In this document: piece after piece, positions 9,845 through 21,782 of the stretch
How the letters are laid out: each line of letters starts with the position of its first letter
Position numbering within the stretch: position 1 is the first letter of the stretch
Origin: Cryptomeria japonica
Lineage: Eukaryota; Streptophyta; Pinopsida; Cupressales; Cupressaceae
DNA: 64,000 nt
Reading direction: 5' to 3'
NCBI RefSeq assembly: GCF_030272615.1
Contig: NC_081407.1
Span: 144,712,897 to 144,776,896, forward strand
Notes under the pieces: generated by a model
Seen by the model: the letters and a program-made list of their open reading frames with translations, nothing else
Databases searched by the model: none
What the model was told of the DNA's origin: nothing
Program-made: the position numbers and the translations under genes

Positions 9845-12800
9845 CTAAGGAATTAGGGGAGTGAGAAGAGCCGGATCAATGCCAAGCTTCTTGAACTTGC
9901 TCTCCTCCACCCAAGTAGCTTCAGATTCAGGTTGGCCTGCCCATTTCACCAAGTGCTCCATGTAGAACTGGTGTCTAGTAGACTTCTTTACTCTTGACTC
10001 CAAAATCTCCTCTGCTATAGGCTGCTTCACTTTTGGTAAGGCATTCACATCCAAGTCTTGTAGTACCTTGGCTTGGTTCTCAGTCTGCCCTTCTATCTCA
10101 CCCTTACACATGATCTGATCAGCAACATTGAAGACTGGTGAAATGGCTAAGTCTGAAGGAAGTTCAACCTTATAAGCATTCTCACCATATTTTGCTTGAA
10201 TTCTACAAGGTCCTACCCTCTTCATTTGCAGTTTAGTAGGCTTGCCACTTTGCATTCTAGCTTTGCTCAAATGGACCATCACAAAGTCACCTACCTTGAA
10301 CTGAACCTTTCTCCTTTTCTCATCCATTTTTGCTTTCAGTTTTTTAGTAGACTCAAGGATGGCTTTCTTGACTTGCTCTTGAACTTCCTTGATGGTTTGA
10401 GTGAAGTCCTCTGCTTGCCCACTCTTCATCTCCAAAGTACTAAGGTCTCTCAGCTCACATACTCCCCTTGGATGTCTTCCATATACAACCTTAAAAGGAC
10501 TTCTACCAGTGGTCCTATTCACACTGTCATTATATGCATACTTTTCTTGAGGAATGATTAGGTCCCATGTCTGTCCATATTCCTTAGTTAGACACCTCAA
10601 CAAGTTGCCTAACACCCTATTGATGACTTCAGTTTGACCATCATTTTGTGGATGGTAAGCTGAGCTAAATGATAAGTTAGTTCCTAGCCTCCTCCATAAT
10701 GTTTGCCAAAAATGGCCCATGAACTTGTTGTCCCTATCTGAAACAATTCTTAAAGGGAGTCCATGAATCCTAACAATCTCCTTAAAGAAGAGATGTGCAA
10801 CATAGATAGCATCATGTGTGGTTCTACATGGAATGAAATGGCTCATCTTGGAAAATCTATCTACTACCACATAGATGTTGTCCATACCTGTCTTTGTCTT
10901 GGGAAGTCCTACTACAAAGTCCAGGCTTATACATTCCCAAGGCCTATTTGGGACCGGTAATGGTTGATAGAGACCAGCATTGCTTGATCCTCCTTTTGCT
11001 CTTTGACACACACCACATTGCTCCACATACCTCTTCACATCTCTTGGCAAATTTGGCCAATAGTAGTACCTCTGTACTGGATCCAAGGTTTTGTTGACTC
11101 CAAAGTGTCCACCTAAACTGCCATAGTGTTTCTCTTGGATGAGGTTTTCCCTTATGGATCCTCTTGGCACACACAACTGATTACCCTTGAACAAGAGACC
11201 ATTTTGGAGAGTGTAATCTACATACTCACCATGAAAATGGTTCTCAAACTCCTTGCAAACCTTGTAAGCTAATGAGAAGTCTTCATCTCTTTCATAGAGG
11301 TCCTTGAAACCCTCTATTCCTATGCTCTGCAACTGTAGTTCTTGAACTGTCAACAACTTCCTGCTTAATGCATCTGCCACTTTGTTGAGTTGCCCCTTCT
11401 TATGCTTGATGGTGAAGGTGAAGGATTGGAGGTATTCCATCCATTTCAAATGCCTATTGCTAAGCTTCTCTTGAGTGTTGATGTAACTCAATGCCTGGTT
11501 GTCTGTGAACACCACAAATTCCTTTGGAAGTAGGTAATGCCTCCATTTCTTTAGAGACTGCACTAATGCATACAACTCTAGGTCATAGGCTGAGTACTTC
11601 TTCTTTGCTTCATTGAGCTTCTCACTAAAAAATGCCACAGGTCTTCCCTCTTGACTCAATACACCCCCTACTGCAATTCCACTTGCATCACACTCCAATG
11701 TGAATAGCTTATCAAAACTAGATGGGAGAAGGATAGGTTTTGTGGCTACCTCTTGCTTCAACAATTGAAATGCTTTGTCAGCCTGCTCAGTCCATTTAAA
11801 CTTAGTTTTAAGGCCTCCTTTTATGGTGTCAAGGACAGGTGCACATATGCCACTGAAGTTCCTCACATACTTCCTATAGAATTGGGATAAACCATGGAAA
11901 CTCCTAACTTCAGTCCCTGTTCTAGGTGCAGGCCAATTCAAGATTGCCTCCACTTTGCTTGGATCCATCTTCAAGGTTCCCTTAGACACTACAAATCCTA
12001 AGTAGACCAGCTCTTGCTTCAAGAAGTCACACTTCTATAGGTTGATGGATAACTTCGCCTCATGCAACCTCTCTAAGACTAACCTCAAATGCTCAAGGTG
12101 CTCCTCTTTGGTTCTGCTATAGATGAGAATGTCATCTAGGTACACCACCACAAATCTGCCTATGAAGTCTTTTAACACCTCATTCATCAACCTCATGAAG
12201 GTGCTTGGAGCATTGGTGAGTCCAAATGGCATCACAAGCCATTCATACAATCCTTCTATGGTCTTGAAAGCAGTCTTCCACTCATCTCCCTCCTTGATTC
12301 TAATCTGGTGATAACCACTTTTAAGATCCAACTTGGTAAAATACATAGCATCTCCTAAACAGTCCATCAAATCCTCTATTCTAGGAATAGGAAACCTATA
12401 CCTTATGGTGATCCTATTGATTGCCCTTGAATCAATGCAAAGTCTCCACTTGCCTCCCTTCTTTGATGCTAGCACTACCAAGACTGCACATGGGCTGATG
12501 CTCTTCTTAATCAATCCTTGTTCCAATAACTCCTGCACTTGCCTTGCTACCTCCTTGTTTTGATCAGGTGTGAGCTTATATGCAACTTTGTTAGGTAGGG
12601 ATGCTCCAGGAACAAATTCTATTTGATGACTTATAGACCTTCTTGGTGGGAGTGTTGCAGGTGCTCCATCACTCACTATGTCCTTATACTCTTGCAACAT
12701 TTGCTTCACCTCCTTAGGTACTTCTGCCTGCAACTTGTCTTCTTCCTCCTTTGGTTTCACAAAGATGGCACACTTCACTATCTCCTCCTCATGTAGCAAG

Positions 12801-13820
12801 TTTAAGAACTCTTTACCAGTAGCCAATGAGACACTAGGTGTTCTTGAAGTTCCCTTTTCATTCTCTGTCAAAGACTGAATTTTAAAGGTCTTGCTATCCT
12901 TCTTAAAGGAAATGGAGTTCTCCTCTCCAACATAGATCACCTTCCTATCAAATTGACAGGGTCTACCTAGCAATAGGTGACAGGAATCCATAGGTAGCAC
13001 ATCACAAAGGATCTTATCCTTGTATCCTCCAATAGAAAACTCTACCCAAGTCTGTTCATTGACAAGCACACTCTACTCATGATTCAACCATGTCACCTCG
13101 TATGGGTTAGTGTGGGGTATCCTTGTAAGTTTCAAATTCTTGGTTGCCTCCTCTGATATTATGTTATCAGTTGACCCTAAATCAACTATCACCTTGCAAA
13201 CTTTACCAAGGATCTTGCATCTCACCCTAAACAATGCTCTCCTATGCTTAGGTTCATTCTTGACTGGCTGACTTATCAAGAACCTATTGAACATCAAATT
13301 TTCTCCAATCTCTGATTCAATATGGTCCACCTCAGGTGTCTTACTGCTTGAAGAGTCTTCATGTGCATAAGCAACCCTCTTTCCACTGTTTGATGATGTA
13401 GACTTGTCAGGGCATCTATATGTCGAGTGTCCCAATTGACCATAGTTGTAACACTTCATAGTTGCAAAGTAGGAGTTACCTCTGCCAGTACCTCTACCCC
13501 TACTTGGACCACCTTGTGCACCTCTTCCTCTAGAATGGCCTCCTCAAAGATTGGTTTCACTACCATGTTCAGTCAACTTGGCTTCTTCTTGGTTCCTTTG
13601 CTCATTTGCCTTGCTTTGGTAACCACCTTGATGATTCATTTGTTCTCTACCTCTACCTCTACCCCTGTTATTGGAGTCTCCCTTCCTTTTGTTCCTCTCT
13701 TCCACCTTGACAATAAGCTGGTGACATTTTTGAACAGTAGTAGGAGTCCATAGGCTTATCTCCTCTTGAATGTTCCACTTTAGGCCGGTTAGATACCTAG
13801 CCACCTTAATAGATTCAAGC
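9845..13820 (-). pseudogene. Element C gag-pol with chromodomain (three stops, N-terminus lost)
   Basis: One continuous minus frame with only three stop codons (about 13544, 13073 and 12035). Order: gag C-terminus (LTGLKWNIQEEI), Arg/Gly-rich stretch, zinc knuckle reading C-x2-Y-x4-H-x4-C (second Cys is Tyr), protease with VIVDLGSTDN (D-L-G instead of D-S-G), RT with YLDD at 12131-12142, RNase H (ECDASGIAVGG, DLELYAL, FTDNQAL, KVADALSR), and integrase with H2C2 finger and intact D-D-E (SLDFVVG, VSDRDNKF, QTEVINR). The end holds a chromodomain (HLVKWAGQPESEATWVEE), which steers integration to marked chromatin in chromoviruses. The capsid part is deleted. Confidence 0.92.
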
Positions 13821-15057
13821 TCTCAACCCCTTACCGATTTCACTATTTAGTGTTTTTGCCTACAAAATATGGCTACAAGGAAAAGCCCCTATTAGGCTTC
13901 CAATCCGGACTTTTAGGGCTCTCTCTTGCAAATGATGCACAAACAACCCAAACTCCCAAAATGGACTACCATTCATTTGGAAAGGGCTCAAGGATTTCTC
14001 TGGTTTTGGGCCTCCAAGTGGCTGTATAGTGCCTTGGGCGAATTTTGGGGTTTTTAAGTGTTTTGTGAGGGTTTTTATGGTCTGCCTGGGACACAGTACA
14101 GGTTTTCTGCTCTTGCCACCTTGTTTGGATTGGTGGAAGCTCCTCCTTCACACCAATGATTCTTCACTCACCCCTCTACAACTCCTCCAAAGGGTGCCTT
14201 CTTCTCTGTCCTTCCTTGCTCTCCAAGACCACTACAACTTGACCCTTCATAGCCGGGCACTGTCCGATCTCGCCTAGGAATGGGTCCTTATATGGCCTCC
14301 TTGCATTTTCAAGGGCCCTGCTTGCATTGAACTATGGTATAGGGTCTGTACTCTCATTCCCCATGGTTTCATGGTGATTCCGCAATGGGGAATGGAGTTA
14401 TGAGCCCATTTATTCAAACCAGTCCAAAATTGGACAAAGAGAATGCAAATTACAAACTATTTACAAACACACCTCACTTACAAACCAAAACCTAATCTAA
14501 TTGCTCAAAATGAAAGTTAACACACCATACAAGACACTCCACATAGTTTTGCATGAAAATCAATCCATTAATGATCTTTCTTTACTCCATTTGTTAGTTT
14601 TCTTGTGTTGTACAATATCTGACATCCAACCCATTAAATTAGGGTTTGGAAATACTTATACTACCCTCTCCTCAGTCTGTGTGCCCATAATAGGGTTGTC
14701 CACGCCAAGCTAAGAATTTTGGGACTAGGTGAAAAAGTTGCTTGACAACTTTTAAAAGTTGTCATGCAACTTTTGAGCAACTTTCTCAATGTTGCTTTTC
14801 TTGACTCCTAGACCCACATTGGGCCAACCTAAGGACACCACCATGCTATGAAGGACCCCTAAACACCTCAAAGGCACACATATCCTCTATTTGCAATAAA
14901 ATCTCAATCTTGACTTATGACCGTAAGACCTCAACTAGGACCTTAACTATGACCAATGAGCACATGGCTCTTTATTTTATATACAATGGCTTCATAAAGA
15001 AGCAAGAACACAAACAAAACAAATGGTGGGAGCCCTTTGAAGGGTTCTCCTGCACCA
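13820..15057 (-). repeat. Element C truncated 5' LTR
   Basis: Matches 8548-9824 and ends with the same TGGTGCAGGAG terminus, here at 15057. The inner end is missing, and LTR homology meets gag coding sequence at about 13816-13825 around a shared caa.ctctc.acccc string. No primer site or leader remains. Confidence 0.85.
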
Positions 15058-15062
15058 TGAAG
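15058..15062. repeat. Element C target-site duplication, right copy (tgaag)
   Basis: Second copy of tgaag, directly after the LTR terminus; matches 8233-8237. Confidence 0.85.
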
Positions 15063-15784
15063 CCTTTGGCCCGCCCTCTATATGTGGTCATATCTGCTTG
15101 ACGTAACTGGGGAAGGGCAGGTGCAGAGAAAGTGAGGATTTCATTCACTCTATAGACTCCTGGACTCACTTCAACATATGCCACCTCAGTGGGAGCTCCA
15201 TAATCTGTGACCAACTTCTTCAACTTGGGTTCACTGTCAATTCGGATCTAGTTACTCACCCCCTTCCATGGAAGCCATAAGTATGTAAAACAGGTTGAGA
15301 AATAGCCTCCCAAATTTTTTAACCAATCCCTACTAAGGATCATCCCATATACCTCTGGAATATCCACCACTTGAATATCGATGTAATGAGATATGGGGGG
15401 ATCAACACCCAACTGGATATATACATATTTTAATTCTCCAATTACATTAACCTCAGTCTTGTCTATTTGTACCACCTTACTGTTTGTACGCACTGGGTTG
15501 AGATCGAGCTTCTAACATATAGAGTATGGCATTACATTTTTGGAAGCACCTGAATCTACCAAATAGTTGTGCATATTCTTTCCACATATCCTCAAACTAA
15601 GTAAAAATGGTGGGTTCTCAATTACATCGCTACTGACATTGGAATTGACTTCATTCAGGTCGGCCATCTTAAGCTCGTTGCTTTGAGACTCTAGCAATTC
15701 CAACTTCTTAAGGAGAGAATTCTTTTGTTCAAGGCAATATCTTAATACCTCCATTAGGGACATAGTGGTGGAAGTCCCCTCCAT
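15063..15784 (-). pseudogene. Element B aspartic protease (decayed)
   Basis: Minus-strand frame from 15784. A Leu/Glu-rich helical segment (RYCLEQKNSLLKKLELLESQ) precedes LVDSGASKNVMP, a canonical D-S-G aspartic protease site. After a stop near 15510 the second half follows in 15493-15248: VNVIGELK, then VVDIPEVYGMILSRDWL (flap and C-terminal strand). A further stretch (15223-15063) ends at element C. With the RT-side fragment this gives element B the order gag, PRO, RNase H-like, RT. Several stops. Confidence 0.8.
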
Positions 15785-16345
15785 CTCCTTGGTAACATCA
15801 AAAGATCATTTCAAAACATATTCTTGCCCTTGATTTTTTCTAGGGCATGCTCCTTGAAAATCCTGAGGAGGGTGAGGATTGTTGCTTGCGTTCACATCGG
15901 GAGGTACAAATCTACCCTTTGGGGGAGGTGGCTCTACTAATGGAGCCTTGCCTTCACTCCTACGCTTATAATTATTTCTGATCTAAAAGGCCTGAGCAGC
16001 ATAGACATGCGGTTCACCTTCAGCTTCATCGTGAAACTCTTTGCATAGGAACATGTCAACCAACATTGTGGTATTAAATTTCTCAGGTTCTTCATTAGAG
16101 CAATCCTTATGTTGAGAATCAACTTGAGTGATCCTTATGATCTTTTCGAACTGGGCACAATTAACCTCAGAATGTACTGCTGTATCATGCAACCTACACC
16201 AATTAGTCAGTAAATTCATATCAACAAGGTTAACACTTTGTGTGTTCTTTGGGTTATCTCATGCATCACGATGATCATGGTTCATTGTTGTTTGGACCCG
16301 TGTTCCATTGCCTATTGTATGGCTTGCCCTAATATTTTTGTTTTA
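15785..16345 (-). pseudogene. Element B gag C-terminal part (decayed)
   Basis: Minus frame containing NLLTNWCRLHDTAVHSEVNC (a Cys/His cluster reminiscent of a nucleocapsid finger) followed by acidic residues and HVYAAQAF, then a Pro-rich linker into the protease. Upstream, decayed sequence (GNGTRVQTTMNHDHRDA, then a stop) can be read to about 16340, where hAT sequence begins. The outer boundary is approximate and the capsid part is missing. Confidence 0.55.
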
Positions 16346-18306
16346 TTTTTTCGTGTATAATATTGGGTGGGGGAAAACAATGCTTGTGCCCATTGTGGAA
16401 GCATTGCAATCATGTTCCAAGGCCAAAGGGTACAGGTGGAGTAACCATGATCACATGTAAGCTTTTTCCAATGTCATGGCAAGGTACTTACACGAGGGTG
16501 AGGGTCATTTCCTTACCTGGAAAAGGTGTTGATCCTTGTCCAAATGAGGAACAATGATATGATGCTATAAGGGATTAAAAAAAGGCTGACGGGAAAGTTT
16601 CTAATTTGAGATCTCATGCTTCAACAATAGGGGCAACTGGTGCAACTCAAAATCAAAATAGAGTTCGAGGTAGATGTGTCTTCTAGAGATGTACCAATAG
16701 AATATTCTCACAAGAGATAACACATTGTAGCTCAAACCCTAATGGAAGACTATTTGGCATGCAAAGTTGAAAATCAATTGATGCAATGATTGCATGCTTC
16801 ATTTATGTGAATGGAATATTGTTTAATGTTGCTTGTTAACCTTTCCATGGAGTAATAGTCCAACATATCAATAATGGACCAGCTGGGTGTAATTCACCTG
16901 GGTATGAAAAACTTTGCACTACTTTAATTGGTTAAAAAAAAAAAATCGATTAGAGAAACAAACTGCACAAATGAAAAGATTGTGGGCTCTACGCTAAAAA
17001 TCGTCCACTACTTAATATCACAGTGACATGTAGCAAAGGACCTTATATTTTGAAGTCAATAAATTGTTCAAGGCAAGAAAAAAAATGCAAAGTTGCTTCA
17101 TAGCCAGCTATGTGACTGCATTGAGGACATTGGGGCATCACATGTAGTCTAAGTTGTTACTGATACTACCCTTGTTTGTAAATCAACAGGCATGTTGGTA
17201 GAAAAAAGGTACAAGCATATATTTTAGACACCATGATGTGTGCACTTGTTGAATAATCAACTCAAATATATTGGCAAGTTCCAATGATTTTCAAATCTCA
17301 TAGAAAAGGGCACATAAATACAAATGCTGATATCTAACCATCAGCACACACAAGGCATTTATCCAAAATATGCCAAGGTGAAACTTTTGAAACCTATTGA
17401 TACACAGATTGCATCTTATTCTTTCTTCTTGACCGTCTTTGTGAAGTTGAAGGAGCTTTGTGCTCCATAGTGATTACTAATGCATAGGCATCTTGGAGAC
17501 AATCTACACCAAATATTGCAATTGAGGTGATAGGTATGGTTTTTGATAGCCATTTTTGGGTTGATGTTAAATTTGTAATGGAATTTATTAGCTCCATATC
17601 TGAGGTGTTCAAATTTGCAAATTTAGAGAAGCCATGTTTGGGAGAAATTTATGAAGAAATAGATTCCATGTGTGAAAGAGTAAAGAAAATAATAAATGCA
17701 AAAGATCTTTCTCTATCTCCTTTTATAGAAGAAAAATTACATGGAAGATGGAACAAACTTAACATACCCCTCCATTGTGTTGCCTGTGCCTTAAATCCTA
17801 GATGGTATAATATACAAGATACCAATAAGAGGTCTCTATATGAGGTTAGAGAGGCAATGAAGGGATTTTGGGTTGCAATAAAGAAGACATATGGTCAAGG
17901 TGAGGATGCTTCAATTATGAGTCAATGGAATAAGTTTTCACATGGGCATGGTGATTTTTTTTCCATGGAAGATTTATAAGATATGCAAGCAAAGAAAGAC
18001 ACTAAAAAGTGGTAGTCGAACCATGGAGGTGAAACCCTTGAACTTCAAATATTTGCAAAAAGATTTCTCTCACAAGTAGTGAGCACTTCATCTTGTGAAA
18101 GAAATTGGAGTACTTATGGTTTTATACATTCAATAAAGATGAACGAATTTGGACCAAAGAAAGCAGATAACTTGGTGTACATACATAGCTCACTTATTTT
18201 TCTCTCTCGTTGTGATGTCCCCGTATTGTCAAGGAACAATAATTTATTTTTGAATAGGATTAGGCACCAATTATTTAATTATGAGTTATTTGTTCATTCA
18301 AATTAA
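16346..18306 (+). pseudogene. hAT-superfamily transposase, decayed
   Basis: Cut-and-paste DNA transposase remnant. Pieces appear in the correct hAT order. A BED-finger-like N-terminus (16385-16550) reads PLWKHC... and then SWQGTYTRVRV...PGKGVDPCPN. A DUF659-like core (about 16770-17230) has IYVNGILFNVAC, a stop, INNGPAG..SPGYEKLCTTL, GPYILKSINCS and CIEDIGASHVV..VVTDTT. A helical region follows (17527-17979, FWVDVKFVMEFISSISEVFK...). The hATC dimerisation end (18079-18200) reads SSCERNWSTYGFIHSIKMNEFGPKKADNLVYIHS. Many stops and shifts. I did not find terminal inverted repeats, and its left edge is shared with element B. Confidence 0.8.
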
Positions 18307-20001
18307 AGATTTGAATGAACCTCTTAATAATAAATCGATTATTATATTATCAAATTCATTATATAACATCTTCATATTTAACTTAAAGATTATAATAGTA
18401 AACTGATTATTATTATATAACATCTTTATATTAAAATTTAAGATTATAATAATTATATTATAGAGCAGATCGAATTGAGAGCAATGATAACAAATATATG
18501 TTAGAAAAACATATATGTTAGGACACACTTAAAAAATTACCACCGATTTGTAATGTCCCCTACTAAGTTTAGGCCCATTTTAACCATAATTAATCTATCT
18601 TAACATGAATCTACATACATTACTGCAGAGCAATTATTATAAAATATTATAATAACGATAATTATTATATTATTTTTATAATTATATTATTATAAAGTTC
18701 TGCATAAGAATATTACCATGCTTCATATATTAAGCATTCCTATTAAGCACATCACCATACATACCACCCAAAAAAAGGATTCTTACTACCTCCAATCCTT
18801 CAATCCATCCCCTAAAATGAGATTGCCCAATGGATATGATCTCCTTAAGGGAATCTGAGTATCTATTCTATTATGCTTAGGCAGAATTGTATCAAGAATT
18901 ACAGTGCTTTTAGAAACATATATAACAGTAGTTATGTGTTATTCTATATCCTATCAATGAAAGAGCAATAATAACTCAGCCTAATCTTTATGCATTATCT
19001 TTCATTCCATACTAATTAGATTATAGATCAAAATAAAGTTTGATTTCATCATTTCTTGTGTTCTATTTTGGTGCGGGAAAAAAACTCTTCCAAACACTTG
19101 ATGGCGATGTTCTCGCCCATGGTGTGTTCATGGGAGATAGATGTTGGGAGCTCCTATCAAGATTATCATCAGCTTTGTAAATTATGTATTGTTGCATTTG
19201 ATTGTATAATCTTATATAAAGACATTTGAGGTCTTATGTGTACTTATTTTTTAACTTATGTAATTGACACAGTATCAAATTTATTATCATGTTTCTATCC
19301 TTATCAAATATGAAATTTATTTGATGTGTGCCTAATGATACATGAGATTAAGTCTAATTGTGTAATTTAATATTTTAATAATATGAAGATCCTTACATAA
19401 ATTATTGACTAGGGCCCAGAAAAGAAACCAAAAAAACCTAGTCTATATTAAACTCAAAAAGACTCATCGTTTTCTTGAAAGTAGCTTAAGCAATCAATCA
19501 ATTTTTTCTATGTAACGGGATTGCTAGCTACAACCTCTAGGCAACTTTTTTTATAGCCCCCTTATATTATAATTTCAACAGAAGATTACATTAGCTTTTC
19601 CATTGGAGCGGACATATTCAGAAAATTACCTTCCTATGCTATAAATTGTAACAAACAAGACAACCGTTATGTTGGTTGCCTTCTATCATCTATATGTCAA
19701 CCTAGTAATATTTACAAAACAGAACTTTAAAACAGCTTTATTAGACTATAACCATAGCAGAGATTCATGTTTCTGTCTCATTCTCAGAGCTATCTAAGAT
19801 GAGAGTGCTAACACAAGAGAAACCTTTAGTGGTGATCAATCTCATTATTTGTTCGAAAACATCAAACCCTGTGCTGCCTTAATCCTCCTCCAATCCTTTT
19901 TCTATAGGAGACCAATAATAATAAGACTTGTCGATATTACCAGGGCTCATTGTTTGGCAAGAAATCACTAGTGCTGGCCCAGTGAATCAAGCTCAAAAGT
20001 G
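18307..20001. other. AT-rich intergenic DNA with an old LTR-like fragment
   Basis: No gene seen. About 18549-19060 begins TGTAATGTCCCCTAC and shares an interior block (taattatat.attataaa.ttctgcataa ... gcttcatatatta) with 56520-56600. I read it as a fragment of the LTR family also seen around 53563. The rest is AT-rich and unassigned. Confidence 0.4.
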
Positions 20002-21075
20002 TCAAAGATCCAGGGTAGCAGCTCCTGTAAGCTCATCCTGGAGGCCCGATGATCTCTTAATGCGAATCACCTCGACTGTTCCTCTTGTCTCACTTGGAGG
20101 TGTAAGCATATAAAAACATCGACCTTCAATTGTATGATCCTGTTTGCTCACAAAGATTTTATTGCCAACCACTGCACAGTGAGTGAATCGGCACCAACCC
20201 TCCGTTGGAACAGGCCCGACAATGTGCAGTTTATCTTGCTTATAGTCATATTCAATCAGTCCGCTACCAGACAAGCAATAAAAGCGCCCAAATCCACTTA
20301 CGAAATGCGGAGTGTCGAAACTATTCTCCATAGTTTTCCAGCTTCTCGTGTAGGAATCAAAAACCTCAAAACTGTTAGAAGGTCCCATTACATAAAACTT
20401 GCCGTCAACAAAATGACCGCTATGGAACTCCATGCAGGTGTTCATGTCGGGGAGATGATACCACTTGTTCTTCTCCACATTGTAAACTGAAGCGCTACGG
20501 ACGGGTTTACCAAACACCTTGCGCACTCCACCATTGTGAAACCTGCAATACCCTCGACCTTTGCGATACCATCTACGATTGTCAGAACTGCAATACCCTC
20601 CACCAACATAAATCAGTCCCTCCGCCTCATCCACTGCGGAGGCAAATCTTGAAAAATTTCGGCAATATGGCAATTTTGCACCCTTCCGCCATTTCGAACA
20701 AGCAAAATCGTACAACCACATACAACGTCTTGTATGGTCGAAATTATAATCCGCAATCAAAACCAGTTTTTGTTTCACGAAATGGCAGCAAAACATGGCG
20801 TCATTTTTTCCCGGAATGGCTGGTAGAGTTTTACACGAGTTATTCTCCGGGTCGTATACAACTACTCTGTCGCGAATGTCCTCTCTGCAAAGGAGCATAC
20901 AAATCCGTTGCTCGGAAATCTTCAATCTTTTTCTTTCTTGATAAAAGTGGGGGCTTTTCAATGCGTCGTTCCAGCTTTTGCAGACACACCTGAGGATGTG
21001 ATGAGCGTTCAACTTCACCCTCACCAGGCATTCCCACCCCATGTCATCCGGAAGACCAGGAATAAGAGATCCCAT
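20002..21075 (-). CDS. F-box/kelch-repeat protein
   Basis: Probable substrate receptor of an SCF (Skp1-Cullin-F-box) ubiquitin ligase. The 357-residue frame opens at ATG 21075 and is intronless. Residues ~4-48 form an F-box (LIPGLPDDMGWECLVRV...RCVCKSWNDALKSPHFY), which binds Skp1/ASK. Kelch-type strands follow: about 66-110, 116-165 (ending EGLIYVGGGYC), 196-245 (SVYNVEKNKWYHLP...GKFYVMG) and 250-300, expected to form a substrate-binding propeller. A basic insertion (about 163-192, RRWYRKGRGYCRFH...) sits between kelch units. The overall plan resembles plant intronless F-box/kelch proteins, but I do not assign an orthologue. A TATA-like CTATAAA lies about 50 bp upstream. No stops or shifts: the only clearly intact host-type gene here. 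Confidence 0.92.
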   Translation of the reverse strand: MGSLIPGLPDDMGWECLVRVKLNAHHILRCVCKSWNDALKSPHFYQERKRLKISEQRICMLLCREDIRDRVVVYDPENNSCKTLPAIPGKNDAMFCCHFVKQKLVLIADYNFDHTRRCMWLYDFACSKWRKGAKLPYCRNFSRFASAVDEAEGLIYVGGGYCSSDNRRWYRKGRGYCRFHNGGVRKVFGKPVRSASVYNVEKNKWYHLPDMNTCMEFHSGHFVDGKFYVMGPSNSFEVFDSYTRSWKTMENSFDTPHFVSGFGRFYCLSGSGLIEYDYKQDKLHIVGPVPTEGWCRFTHCAVVGNKIFVSKQDHTIEGRCFYMLTPPSETRGTVEVIRIKRSSGLQDELTGAATLDL

Positions 21076-21125
21076 TGCAAAATTTCAGAAAATTGTATGT
21101 TAATCGTAATTTGCACTCTGTAGGG

Positions 21126-21132
21126 TTTATAG
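21126..21132 (-). promoter_or_regulatory. Candidate TATA box of the F-box gene
   Basis: The minus strand reads CTATAAA about 50 bases before the ATG. A second, weaker candidate (GGTATAAG) lies about 85 bases before it. The start would give a very short leader. Confidence 0.35.
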
Positions 21133-21344
21133 CAGAGAAAGTTTTGAACCTAAATTGCTTATACCTTTTTAATACCGACTCGATCCTCTCTATTTTTAGG
21201 CACGTATTTTAAAAAAAAAAAAAAAGGGGTCGTATTGTTAGGAAGCTTCTGTGTTGTTTATGTTGAAAGACATTAATTTCTCCCAACTTGCAGCAGTTGA
21301 AATTGAACCAATCTTCTATCCAGGCATGCAAGGATGTTAGAACA

Positions 21345-21782
21345 GTTAGTTCATTTTCTACAATCGTAAAAGATGTGGAGTTAATAATAGTTTCCCATGT
21401 TATTACAGTTAGTTCATTTTTTAAAATCTTAAAAGATGTGCAATTAATAATAGTTTTGCATGTTATTAGAGTTAGTTCATTTTCTACAATCCTAAAAGAT
21501 GTGCAATTAATAATAGTTTTGCATGTTATTACAGTTAGTTCATTTTCTTCAACCCTAATTAATAATAGTTTTGCATGTTATTACAGTTACTTTATTTTCT
21601 ACAACCCTAAAAGATGTGCAGTTAATAATAGTTTTGCATGTTATTAAAGTTAGTTCATTTTCTACAACCCTAAAAGATGTGCAGTTAATAATAGTTTTGC
21701 ATGTTATTACAGTTGGTTCATTTTCTGCAACCGTAAAAGATGTAGTTAATAATAGTTTTGCATGTTATTAGAGTTAGTTCAT
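21345..21782 (+). repeat. 63-bp minisatellite, seven copies plus a partial
   Basis: Head-to-tail units starting gttagttcattttctacaac and ending gttttgcatgttattaca. Most are 63 bp; the fourth is shortened by about 11 bp. 63 is a multiple of three, which keeps spurious frames open. It lies about 270 bp upstream of the F-box gene start. Confidence 0.9.

Larger units (their letters stand above)
8238..15057 (-). mobile_element. Element C: Ty3/gypsy chromovirus inserted in element B
   Basis: LTR retrotransposon on the minus strand, with a complete 3' LTR (8238-9824), polypurine tract, pol with a C-terminal chromodomain, and a truncated 5' LTR (~13820-15057). The perfect TSD tgaag brackets it. The primer site, the leader, the start of gag and about 310 bp of the 5' LTR are missing: gag sequence is fused straight to LTR sequence near 13820. 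The rest of pol is well preserved, so the deletion, not general decay, disabled it first. Confidence 0.9.

Noticed and set aside
20134-20993. Plus-strand frames opposite the F-box gene
   Set aside because: They overlap the well-supported F-box/kelch coding region on the other strand and show no domains.
21288-21771. Two open frames over the 63-bp repeats
   Set aside because: They are open only because the unit is a multiple of three. The translation is a low-complexity repeat of the minisatellite with no domain.
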